A stretch of DNA of 64,000 bases, taken from assembly GCF_010550245.1 (NCBI RefSeq), contig NZ_JAAGLU010000013.1:62001-126000 (forward strand), given 5' to 3'. Below the pieces are notes generated by a model. It was not told the origin of the DNA. It was given only the letters and a program-made list of their open reading frames with translations, and did no database searches. This document shows, one piece after another, positions 35,689 through 45,048 of this stretch. Every line of letters starts with the position of its first letter. Position 1 is the first letter of the stretch. The stretch comes from Streptomyces sp. SID12501 (GTDB lineage: Bacteria; Actinomycetota; Actinomycetes; Streptomycetales; Streptomycetaceae). The position numbers and the translations under genes are program-made.

Positions 35689-38600
35689 GGCCGAGGCTCA
35701 GGACACCGGCAGGATTGTCACCTTCTACTCCTACAAAGGTGGCACAGGCCGCACGATGGCCCTGGTCAACGTCGGCTGGATCATGGCCAGCAACGGCAAG
35801 AGGGTGCTGCTGGTGGACTGGGACCTGGAGGCCCCCGGACTGCACCGCTACTTACGCCCCTTCCTGCTCGATCCGAAGCTGCGGGACACCGACGGCCTGA
35901 TCAACATGGTGAACTCCTTCGCCGGACAGGTGATGCGCCCCGGGCCGCTGGAACCCGGCGCCGGGACCACCGTGATGAGTGACGAGGAACTGCGTTCCCA
36001 CGCACGGCTCGGCCCTCGCACCACCGGCCTGGACCTGCGGTTCCCGGCGGGCGGCCGGCTCGACTTCCTGCCTGCGGGGCGGATGTCCCCCTCGTACTCC
36101 GCGGACGTCACGAGCTTCAACTGGCGCGCGTTCTACGAGCGTCTGGGTGGCGGCTCGTTCCTTCAGGCGCTGCGGGAGGAGATGAAGGCGTCGTACGACT
36201 ACGTCCTCATCGACAGTCGCACGGGCGTCAGCGACATCTCGGGGATCTGCACCACCCTGATGCCGGACATCCTCGTCGACGGGTTCGTCCTGAACCACCA
36301 GAGCATCGAGGGCGGCCTGGATGTCGCCCAGTCCGTGGCGGCGGAGGTGCGCCACCCCGTGCGCATCCTCCCCGTGCCCATGCGCGTCGAGGACGGCGAG
36401 CAGGAACTGCTCGAATGGGGCCGCGACCTGGCTCGCGCGGAGTTCGGACCGTTCCTCTCCTGGCTGGTCGAATCGGAGCACGACCAGTACTGGGGAGATG
36501 TCGAGATTCCCTACAAGAAGTACTACGCCTACGCCGAGATCCCGTCCACGGTCCGGGACCGGCCCTCCCAGCCGGGCAACCTGCTCGCGGCCTTCGAGCG
36601 GCTCACCGCATGGATCACCGACGGCCGGGTGCGCGCCCTCGTCCCCCATCCGGAGGAGGAACGGCTGCGGATGCGTGCCGTCTACCTCGACCCCAGGACG
36701 TCGTGGCCGCGCATCCACGTCAGCTACGCACCGGCCGACCGCATGTGGGCGGAATGGGTCGCGGCCCGCCTGGAAGCCACCGGATACCAGGTTTCGCTGC
36801 ACAGCACCGCCGAACCGGGCACCGGGACGCTGCCCGAGGTCGTCCCGGTGCTGAAGGGACGGGGAAGGCTGCTCGCCCTGCTCTCCCCCGAGTACCTGGT
36901 GCAGCGGCGCACCCAGGACGTCTGGACCCAGTTGAAAGGCCACGAGAGCGCCAAGGGGGCGCTGCTGGCGGTACGCGTCCAGGAGTTCGAACCCACGGCC
37001 CGGGACCCCTTCAGGGGTCGCTTCGCCGCCGACCTCACCCACTGCTCTCCCGAGGAGGCGGAGACGCAGTTGCTGTCGGCCGTCGGCCCGGTCCGCCGCG
37101 CGCGCGTCCCGGGCAGCGGCGTGACGGTCACCGGCACAGCAGCACCACCGTTTCCCGGTACGTCCCCCACGGTCCAGCGTGTTCCCTCCAGGAACGTCTC
37201 GTTCACCGGCCGCGGCTACCTGCTGGAGAGGCTGCGCAACGGCTTCACCTCCGGCAGTACGACACAGGTCCTCTACGGGCTCGGCGGGGTAGGCAAGACC
37301 CAGATCGCCCAAGAGTATGCACATCGATTCAAAGCGGCCTATGACGTGGTCTGGTGGGTCACCGCCGCGCAACCCGGCCTGATCCGCCCGGCCCTCGCCG
37401 ATCTCGCGCCGCGCCTCGGCCTGGAGGTCGGCGAGGACATGACGAGCACGGCGGAGTCGGTGCTGAGGGCGCTGCGACGGGGTGAGCCGTTCGACCGCTG
37501 GCTTCTGGTCTACGACAACGCCGGACGCCCCGAACAGCTTGCGGAGTTCATCCCGACCGGGCCGCCCGGCGGGCACGTCCTGCTCAGTTCCCGCGACCGG
37601 ACCTGGGTGAACGACGCGGGGCTGGTCGAGGTCGAGGTGTTCCAGCGTCAGGAGAGCACCGACCTGCTGCACCGCCTCAACACCGGGCTCACGGCCTCGG
37701 ACGCGGAGGAGGTGGCCAGGGAACTGGGCGACCTGCCTCTGGCCGTGGCCCAGGCCGCGGTCTGGCTGAGCGAGAGCAGCATGCCGGTGGCCACCTATCT
37801 GGCGCTGCTCAAGGACCGCCTCACCGAGGTGTTGCAGACCACCCAGTTGCCGGCACGGGACTATCCCCACTCCGCCGCGGCGACCTGGCATCTGGCGGTG
37901 GACGAACTGCGCCGGGTCAACCAGGCGGCGGCCGAGATGCTGGAGATCTGCTCCTTCTTCGGACCTGACCCCATTCCCCTGCGGCTCCTGTACAGCAAAG
38001 CCGTCACCAAGGCGCTGACCCTGCCCTCGGGTGAGCCCCGCGACGAGATGGCCGTCGCCCAACTGGTGCGTGCGATCAACCGGTTCGGCCTCGCCAAGAG
38101 CGACCAGAGCAGTGCGACCCTCACGGTGCACCGGCTGGTGCAGGCCGTCATCCGCGAACAGGTCGACGACGAACGCAAACCGCAGGCCCGCGATGTGGTG
38201 CACGCGGCGCTGGTCGACGCCGACCCGGGCGACCCCGACATACCCGGGGACTGGGACCGCTATGCGGAACTGTTGCCCCATCTGCGGCCCAGCCTGGCCG
38301 CCGAGAGTCCGGACCCCGAGGTGCGCAAGTGGGTCACCGACTCAGTGCGCTACCTGTGGAAACGCGGCCTGCACACCGACGGCCAGGAGCTCGCGGAAAG
38401 CACACTGGACCGCTGGGAGGAATGCGGCATCGGGCACCCCGACGACCCGCAGACCCTGATGCTGCGCATCCAGCTCGGCAACCTCCGCCGCTCGAGAGGG
38501 CAGCTGGGAAAAGCCTACGAGACCGACCAGGACACCTTCGAGCGATTCCACCGCACCAAGGGCCCGGACTACGCGCACACGCTCGCGGCCGCCGGGAACG

Positions 38601-39646
38601 TCGCCGCCGACCTGCGCGCGCTGGGCCGCTATCTGGAGGCCAGGGAACTCGACCGCCATACCCTCGACGGGGCCCTGCGGACACTGGGTGACGACCACCC
38701 GCGCACCCTCATGTACACCAACAATCTCGGTATGTCGGAGTACCTCGCGGGCGATCGCCGGGCGGCCCTGGCCCTCCACGAACACGCCCACCGGCAACAG
38801 AGCGAGACACGCGGCCGGGACAACTTCTACTCCCTGCTGTTCGCCAGCAACTACGCCCGGGACCTGCGCGAGACGGGCAGTCTGAGGGAAGCGCTGGAAC
38901 TGCTGCGCACCACCGTCCAGTTGTACGAGCAGACCCTCGGCGAGGGTCACATGGAGACGCTGAGGACGCGCCGCAACCTCGCCGTGGCCCTGCGCCGGGG
39001 CGGAGACTACGAACAGGCGAGAAAGATCGACGAGGACATCCACTCCCGATACGTCGAGGCACACGGCACCGAGCACACGGACACACTCGCCGCGGCCGTC
39101 GGTCTCGCCTGCGATCTGGCGGCGCTCGGCGAGCCGGAGCGAGCACGGCAGCTGGCCGAACGGGCGAAGGACCGCTACAGCACCTACCTGGGCGCGGAAC
39201 ATCCCGTAACTCTGGCCTGTTCCACCAACCTCTCGGTCTACCGGCGGTTGACGGGCAGTCCGGACTCCGCACGCGAGTTGTCCCACAGGGCTCTGCACCA
39301 GATGGCACAGATCGTCGGGGAGAGTCACCCGTACAGCCTCAGCTGCATGATCAATCACGCGAACGACCTCGCCCTGGCCGGCGAACTGGAGGAGGCGGCC
39401 GGGTGTGACCGGCGTGCGCGGCGGTTCTTCCTCGACATCCTGGGCCCCGACCACTACGACACCATCAGCATCACCGCCAACCTGGGTCTGAGCCTGGGCG
39501 CGATCGGACAGACCGAGGAGGCGGGGCGGTTGGCGGTGGAGGCCGCGCGAAGGGCCCGGGACAAGCTGGGCGAGGCACATCCCACGACCCGGACAATACT
39601 GTCCGGAAAACGGCTGGACTCCGACATCGAACCGCCAACCACCTGA
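35678..39646 (+). CDS. FxSxx-COOH system ParA-like/TIR-like/NB-ARC/TPR protein
   Basis: 1322 residues, ATG at 35678 (longer frames overlap fxsC heavily). Domains: a MinD/ParA-like ATPase (1-310) with the deviant Walker A YKGGTGRT at 19-26 (Lys replaced by Arg) and VLLVDWDLEAPG; a TIR-like segment (about 345-470, RIHVSYAPADRMWAEW) where the usual Cys-x-x-Glu is not kept (RRTQDVW); an NB-ARC/STAND ATPase (about 505-775) with LYGLGGVGKTQIAQEYA, WLLVYDNA and GDLPLAVAQAA; then TPR-type repeats (about 885-1320). Residue 59 is encoded by TTA (35852-35854). STAND proteins switch by ATP binding upon ligand recognition through the repeats; the ligand could be the mature Fxs peptide. Confidence 0.9.
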   Translation: MSTEAEAQDTGRIVTFYSYKGGTGRTMALVNVGWIMASNGKRVLLVDWDLEAPGLHRYLRPFLLDPKLRDTDGLINMVNSFAGQVMRPGPLEPGAGTTVMSDEELRSHARLGPRTTGLDLRFPAGGRLDFLPAGRMSPSYSADVTSFNWRAFYERLGGGSFLQALREEMKASYDYVLIDSRTGVSDISGICTTLMPDILVDGFVLNHQSIEGGLDVAQSVAAEVRHPVRILPVPMRVEDGEQELLEWGRDLARAEFGPFLSWLVESEHDQYWGDVEIPYKKYYAYAEIPSTVRDRPSQPGNLLAAFERLTAWITDGRVRALVPHPEEERLRMRAVYLDPRTSWPRIHVSYAPADRMWAEWVAARLEATGYQVSLHSTAEPGTGTLPEVVPVLKGRGRLLALLSPEYLVQRRTQDVWTQLKGHESAKGALLAVRVQEFEPTARDPFRGRFAADLTHCSPEEAETQLLSAVGPVRRARVPGSGVTVTGTAAPPFPGTSPTVQRVPSRNVSFTGRGYLLERLRNGFTSGSTTQVLYGLGGVGKTQIAQEYAHRFKAAYDVVWWVTAAQPGLIRPALADLAPRLGLEVGEDMTSTAESVLRALRRGEPFDRWLLVYDNAGRPEQLAEFIPTGPPGGHVLLSSRDRTWVNDAGLVEVEVFQRQESTDLLHRLNTGLTASDAEEVARELGDLPLAVAQAAVWLSESSMPVATYLALLKDRLTEVLQTTQLPARDYPHSAAATWHLAVDELRRVNQAAAEMLEICSFFGPDPIPLRLLYSKAVTKALTLPSGEPRDEMAVAQLVRAINRFGLAKSDQSSATLTVHRLVQAVIREQVDDERKPQARDVVHAALVDADPGDPDIPGDWDRYAELLPHLRPSLAAESPDPEVRKWVTDSVRYLWKRGLHTDGQELAESTLDRWEECGIGHPDDPQTLMLRIQLGNLRRSRGQLGKAYETDQDTFERFHRTKGPDYAHTLAAAGNVAADLRALGRYLEARELDRHTLDGALRTLGDDHPRTLMYTNNLGMSEYLAGDRRAALALHEHAHRQQSETRGRDNFYSLLFASNYARDLRETGSLREALELLRTTVQLYEQTLGEGHMETLRTRRNLAVALRRGGDYEQARKIDEDIHSRYVEAHGTEHTDTLAAAVGLACDLAALGEPERARQLAERAKDRYSTYLGAEHPVTLACSTNLSVYRRLTGSPDSARELSHRALHQMAQIVGESHPYSLSCMINHANDLALAGELEEAAGCDRRARRFFLDILGPDHYDTISITANLGLSLGAIGQTEEAGRLAVEAARRARDKLGEAHPTTRTILSGKRLDSDIEPPTT

Positions 39647-39736
39647 TCAGGCGCCGTCATTCGCCCCAAGAGCCACACGGTCCTCACGTGGTACCTATGA
39701 TGGGCCCCTTCCTCCGCCGCCGTACCAGAGCGATCG

Positions 39737-41008
39737 ATGCCGATGTCCGCCACCAACGCCCCGCCTGCCGCGCCAGCCGCGCCGGACAGCGGGACGGAGT
39801 CCGTGCCCTTCCGACAGTTCCTGCTGAAGATCCACAGCCGGTGCAACCTGGCCTGCACGTACTGCTACATGTACGAGGCTGCCGACCAGAGTTGGCGGCA
39901 ACAGCCCAGGAGCATGACTCCGGCGACGGTGCAGCGGGCGTCGCGGCTGATGGCCGAACACGCCGCGGAGCACGGGCTGTCCGAGGTGCACGTGGTGCTG
40001 CACGGCGGCGAGCCCCTCCTGGTCGGGGCGGAGCGCCTGGAAGCACTCCTCGGGACCGTCACGGACGCGCTGGCCGGAATCGCCGCGCCGCGCTTCACCC
40101 TGCAGACCAACGGCATCCGGCTCGCCGAGGACCCGCGGCTGCTCCCCGTTCTCGACCGTCACGGGGTCCGGATCGGGGTGAGCCTGGACGGCACCCCCGC
40201 CGGACACGACCGGCATCGCCGACGGGCCGACGGGGGAGGCAGTCACGCCGCCACCGTCCGCGCGCTCGAACTGCTGATGGAACCGGCCCACCGACACCTG
40301 TTCGCCGGACTGTTGTGCGTGATCGACGCCACCACCGATCCGCTGGAGACGTACGACGCTCTGCTGCGGTTCGCTCCGCCCCGGCTGGACCTGTTACTCC
40401 CCCATGGGACCTGGCAGGCTCCGCCGCCCGGGCTCGCCGCTCGGATCTCTCCGCCCACGGCTCCGCCCGCACCGGGCGCGACCACGCGTCCCGCCCCGTA
40501 TGCCGACTGGCTGCGCGTGGTCTTCGACCGCTGGTACGGCGCCCCGAGCCGGGAGACCGGCATCCGGCTGTTCGAGGAGATCATGGTGCTGCTGCTCGGC
40601 GGTACCGCCCGTAGCGAGGTGGTCGGTCTTACACCCGTCGACCTAGTCGTCGTGGAGACCGACGGGGCGATCGAGCAGGCCGACTCGCTCAAGGTGAGCT
40701 ACCCCGGGGCACCCGAGACCGGGTTGCACGTGTTCCGCGACACCTTCGCCGACGCCGCCGCGCATCCCGCCTTCCGCGCCCGGCAGCGCGGCTTGAACGG
40801 GCTCGGCCCCGTCTGCCGCTCCTGCGCCCGCTCCCGCGTGTGCGGCGGCGGCCTGTACGCCCACAGATACTCTCCCGGAGCCACCCCGGTCTTCTCGGCT
40901 CCCTCCGTCTACTGCGACGACCTGGCGGTACTGGTCGACCACATCGGCGCCCGGCTGCGCCGGGACGTCGCCGCACTGACCGTGCCCCGAGGGAAGGCGT
41001 CCCGATGA
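39737..41008 (+). CDS. fxsB: FxsB-family radical SAM/SPASM-like maturase
   Basis: 423 residues. The radical SAM cluster motif is CNLACTYCYMYE (Cys36, Cys40, Cys43), with HGGEPLL next and the SAM-binding QTNGIRLAEDP and GVSLDGTPAGHDRHRR regions. The C-terminal Cys set (VCRSCARSRVCGGGLYAHRY, YCDD) can bind an auxiliary cluster. FxsB enzymes act on FxSxx-COOH precursors and belong, as I recall, to the cyclophane-forming maturases that join an aromatic side chain to a nearby beta-carbon. Codon 220 is TTA (40394-40396). Its stop overlaps the ATG of the hydroxylase gene. In many relatives a HExxH domain is fused to the C-terminus; here it is separate. Confidence 0.9.
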   Translation: MPMSATNAPPAAPAAPDSGTESVPFRQFLLKIHSRCNLACTYCYMYEAADQSWRQQPRSMTPATVQRASRLMAEHAAEHGLSEVHVVLHGGEPLLVGAERLEALLGTVTDALAGIAAPRFTLQTNGIRLAEDPRLLPVLDRHGVRIGVSLDGTPAGHDRHRRRADGGGSHAATVRALELLMEPAHRHLFAGLLCVIDATTDPLETYDALLRFAPPRLDLLLPHGTWQAPPPGLAARISPPTAPPAPGATTRPAPYADWLRVVFDRWYGAPSRETGIRLFEEIMVLLLGGTARSEVVGLTPVDLVVVETDGAIEQADSLKVSYPGAPETGLHVFRDTFADAAAHPAFRARQRGLNGLGPVCRSCARSRVCGGGLYAHRYSPGATPVFSAPSVYCDDLAVLVDHIGARLRRDVAALTVPRGKASR

Positions 41009-42765
41009 GGGCAGCGACGGGGCAGGAGGCTGGTGTCGCAGCACGACCCGGCCAGGATCTCGTCCCGCACACCGTCCCCGCCCTCGTCTTCAGAGCCCTG
41101 GCCCGCGCCCGTGGCGGTGCGCCCGCCGTGGACCTGCTTCGGAGCGGGCAACTGAGCAAGCGCATGCTGATGGCGCGGGCCCTGCGCCAGGCGGCAGACG
41201 GGCATCCGGAGAAGGACACGGCAGAAGCGGCGTACCGCGGCCTGGTCGAACTGAACCGGCGGGACCGCGCGGCTTGGCGCGAGGTCATGCTGCACCCCTA
41301 CCTGGACGAGGGACTGACCCGCGCTCTCACCGCGCTGGAGCACGGACTGCCCGCTGATCTGCGGTGGCTGGAACAACTGACGGCGGACCCGGGTCGGCGG
41401 GCATGGCACCGCGTCGACGCCGTCTGTGACGGCATGGCACTCGAACTGCGGCTCGCCGACCACGGCCCCTTCCGCGAGGCGCACGGTCACCAACTCGCCG
41501 GACCGCTCACCGCCGGACAGATGCAGGAGTGGACACAGGCGTTGCATGCCGCCTGGACCGTGCTCGTGCGGCGGCACCCCTGGCACGCGCAGACCATCGC
41601 CGCCGGCCTGACCACAGTGGTCCCGCTGCTTCCCGACCCCGGCGGCACCGAGGTGAGTTCGGCGGCCCGTCGCGCCTTCGGGGCTGTCGCCACCTCCCTA
41701 CCCGACGACCCGGAACTTCTCGCGCTGACCCTCGTGCACGAGTTTCTGCACGTCCAACTCGGCGCGCTGCTCGACCTGTTGCCGCTGCACGGCCCTCCGA
41801 CGGACGCCCGCTACCACGCCCCGTGGCGGCTCGATCAGCGGCCCGTCGGAGCGCTGCTCCAGGGGACGTACGCGCATCTGGGCGTGACGGACTTCTGGCG
41901 CACCGAACTCGCCTCCGGGACGGGAGGCGAGCGTGCCCGACGCGAGTACGACACCTGGCGCGAGCACACCGACACCGCTGCCCACACGCTGCTCGAAAGC
42001 GGCGAACTTCTGTCCGCGGGCAGGCGGTTCGTGACGGAGCTGCGCGAGGCCGTGCGTCGTCGGCTCGTGCCGGCAGGGGCGCTGCGCGGCAGGGCGGACC
42101 TCGTCCATGACCTTCGCGCACTGGGGCTCCGGGACGGGGACACCGTCCTCGTGCACTCAGCCCTGAGTACCGTCGGGCCCGTCTCCAACGGCGCGGAGAC
42201 CATGGTGAGCGCGCTGTCGGAAGTCCTCGGACCCAGCGGGACGCTCGTGATGCGCACCCCGGCACCTGACGACACCCGCGCCCGGACGCCCTCGTCCGCC
42301 CCGTACACCGCACCGGGCTTCGGCGTCGGTGTCCTGGCCGAGACGGTACGGGCCCGGTCCGCCGCCCTGCACAGCGCTCATCCGCGGAGTGCCTTCACGG
42401 CGCTGGGCGCCCAGGCGGACCACATCACCTCCGACCACTCCCCCGACTGCTCCCTGGGCGAGGAGTCACCGCTGGGCAGACTGGAGAAGCTCGACGCCCG
42501 GGTACTGTTGATGGGCGTCGGTTTCGAGGCGTGCACCGCGTTCCACCTGGCGGAGTACCGCATCCCGAGCCGTCTTACGGGCTCGCACGAAGGTGCCGAA
42601 ACACTCCTGGACTCCTCCCCGTTCGCGGCAGTGGGGGCCGCCTACGAAGCGACCGGGGCGGTGCGCTCCGGCCGGGTCGGTCATGCCCACTGCCGGCTGT
42701 TCGACCTCGCTGACGCCGTCGCGTTCGCCGTCGGCCGGCTGGCGGACAGGGCCGCCGGGGAGTGA
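41005..42765 (+). CDS. HExxH-type peptide beta-hydroxylase fused to an AAC(3)-like N-acetyltransferase
   Basis: 586 residues, ATG at 41005 in an ATGA overlap with fxsB. The N-terminal part (about 1-355) carries VHEFLHVQLGALLDLLP, the HExxH of alpha-ketoglutarate/iron-dependent peptide beta-hydroxylase-type domains found in Fxs loci. The C-terminal part (about 365-586) matches aminoglycoside 3-N-acetyltransferases: DTVLVHSALSTVGPVSNGAE, GTLVMRTPAPDD, SAHPRSAFTALGAQADHI and GVGFEACTAFHLAEY. Catalytic-type His in HP and acidic residues are present. Inference: the peptide is beta-hydroxylated and then acylated by the fused module, or the module confers self-protection. Last gene of the locus. Confidence 0.85.
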   Translation: MRAATGQEAGVAARPGQDLVPHTVPALVFRALARARGGAPAVDLLRSGQLSKRMLMARALRQAADGHPEKDTAEAAYRGLVELNRRDRAAWREVMLHPYLDEGLTRALTALEHGLPADLRWLEQLTADPGRRAWHRVDAVCDGMALELRLADHGPFREAHGHQLAGPLTAGQMQEWTQALHAAWTVLVRRHPWHAQTIAAGLTTVVPLLPDPGGTEVSSAARRAFGAVATSLPDDPELLALTLVHEFLHVQLGALLDLLPLHGPPTDARYHAPWRLDQRPVGALLQGTYAHLGVTDFWRTELASGTGGERARREYDTWREHTDTAAHTLLESGELLSAGRRFVTELREAVRRRLVPAGALRGRADLVHDLRALGLRDGDTVLVHSALSTVGPVSNGAETMVSALSEVLGPSGTLVMRTPAPDDTRARTPSSAPYTAPGFGVGVLAETVRARSAALHSAHPRSAFTALGAQADHITSDHSPDCSLGEESPLGRLEKLDARVLLMGVGFEACTAFHLAEYRIPSRLTGSHEGAETLLDSSPFAAVGAAYEATGAVRSGRVGHAHCRLFDLADAVAFAVGRLADRAAGE

Positions 42766-42872
42766 CCGTGCGGGCAGGGGCACCAGCGTTCACCGTGCCC
42801 TCGCCCGCCCCCTCACGAGCGGCGTGCCGCCGCCACAATCCCGTCCCGCACCCCCGCCACCCACCCCGAATG

Positions 42873-42979
42873 CAGGTACAGGTACAGGTACAGGTACAGG
42901 TACAGGTACAGGTACAGGTACAGGTACAGGTACAGGTACAGGTACAGGTACAGGTACAGGTACAGGTACAGGTACAGGT
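42873..42979. repeat. Hexanucleotide tandem array (CAGGTA)
   Basis: Seventeen perfect CAGGTA units (42873-42974) plus a partial CAGGT, then the related CAGCTC repeats at 42990-43008. Its AT content is higher than the surrounding DNA. Such a perfect short-unit array is rare in this GC-rich genome and is expected to vary in copy number by replication slippage. Confidence 0.97.
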
Positions 42980-43018
42980 CCGGCTCAACCAGCTCCAGCT
43001 CCAGCTCCACAGAACGGG

Positions 43019-43057
43019 AAAAAAACCAGGGGCCCGACCCCGAAGAGTCGAACCCCT
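43019..43057 (-). terminator. Rho-independent terminator of ychF
   Basis: On the minus strand a 13-base stem (AGGGGTTCGACTC with GGGTCGGGCCCCT, allowing three G-U pairs) closes on a UUCG tetraloop and is followed by TGG and seven T residues. The distance from the ychF stop is about 50 bases. Confidence 0.85.
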
Positions 43058-43105
43058 TCTGAACCAGGAATCTGCTGGATCAGTGACGTGGCGCTACATC
43101 GCCCG

Positions 43106-44194
<1,089 letters not shown>

Positions 44195-44411
44195 GTTGCG
44201 ACTTCCCGTACGAGAGGAGGGTGAGGACGGTGAGGGGGTGGAGACGATCCCTCAGTCTAAGGGCTGTCGTAGCCCCCGACCGGCGGCGTATCGAACGCTT
44301 GGCCAAGGGCGGACCGTCGACGAGTCATGGTCGTTCGCCGGGCGTGGGTTCGGTATCTGTTCGGCGTGTCTGAGGTGCTGTTCCGTGTACAGGCCCACCT
44401 AGGTTGGTCCA

Positions 44412-44981
44412 GTGGAGCAACACAGGATCCGACACCGTCCCCCGCACTCCGGCCCCGCCCGGCCCGGCCGCGGCGCCTCGCCGGAACCGCTCGGCGACCG
44501 TGTCACAGGGCAGGCGGCGGCCGGATCCCGGCGTCCCCCGGCCACCGCCCGGCGGTCCGCCCCGCCGTTCGTGCAGGCTCTGCGGCGGATGCCCAACCCC
44601 CGGCTCACCGGTCTCGGCGGCGGGCTGTTCTGCTCCGCGGTGATGTTCGCGCTCGGCTGTCTCGACCAGTTGCTGTTCGGGGCGTCCCTGACGGCGTACG
44701 GGGTGCTGTTCCTGCCGGTGTGCGTACTGACAGCCGCCTGGGTGCGGAGCGCGGACCTGGTGATCGCGCCCGTCGTCGTACCCATCGCCTTCACCGTGGG
44801 CCTGCTGCCCGTGGCCGACGGTGACGGCGGGATCTTCTCCCACCTGATGGGCATCGTCACCGCTCTCGCCACCGAGGCCGGTTGGCTGTACGGGGGGACG
44901 CTCGTCGCGGGTGTCATCGCGACCGTGCGGAAGGTCCGCCTGATGAACCGGCGGCCGGGACGGGCCCGTATGCCCGTGTGA
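44412..44981 (+). CDS. DUF6542 membrane protein
   Basis: 189 residues, GTG at 44412. A basic, Pro-rich cytoplasmic tail of about 60 residues is followed by four hydrophobic segments: LTGLGGGLFCSAVMFALGCL, YGVLFLPVCVLTAAWV, LVIAPVVVPIAFTVGLLPVA and GWLYGGTLVAGVIATV. This topology and the PNPRLTGLGGGLF start match DUF6542, a streptomycete membrane family without known function. From memory it is usually found between ychF and the polyphosphate glucokinase/ispH block. Confidence 0.85.
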   Translation: MEQHRIRHRPPHSGPARPGRGASPEPLGDRVTGQAAAGSRRPPATARRSAPPFVQALRRMPNPRLTGLGGGLFCSAVMFALGCLDQLLFGASLTAYGVLFLPVCVLTAAWVRSADLVIAPVVVPIAFTVGLLPVADGDGGIFSHLMGIVTALATEAGWLYGGTLVAGVIATVRKVRLMNRRPGRARMPV

Positions 44982-45048
44982 GGCACCGGGGTCGCCGGCC
45001 CCCCGTCCGGCTCCCGTGGGGCCGCCCGTCCCGCGTCTCCCCGCCCGG

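Larger units (their letters stand above)
42766..43105. other. Convergent intergenic region with CAGGTA array and ychF terminator
   Basis: 340 bases between the ends of the fxs operon and ychF. It holds the hexanucleotide array 42873-42979 and the ychF terminator 43019-43057. Frames through the array encode only simple dipeptide runs (VQ, TG, LY) and are not genes. Confidence 0.7.

Noticed and set aside
42100..42765. Stand-alone aminoglycoside resistance gene
   Set aside because: The AAC(3)-like region is the C-terminal half of a longer protein translationally coupled to fxsB; its likely role is in the RiPP pathway, so a resistance call is not supported.
43022..43070. Possible tRNA T-arm remnant (GGTTCGACTC on the minus strand)
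   Set aside because: The segment folds better as a 13-base-pair, UUCG-capped hairpin followed by seven T residues, a terminator for ychF. No matching acceptor stem, D-arm or anticodon arm exists.
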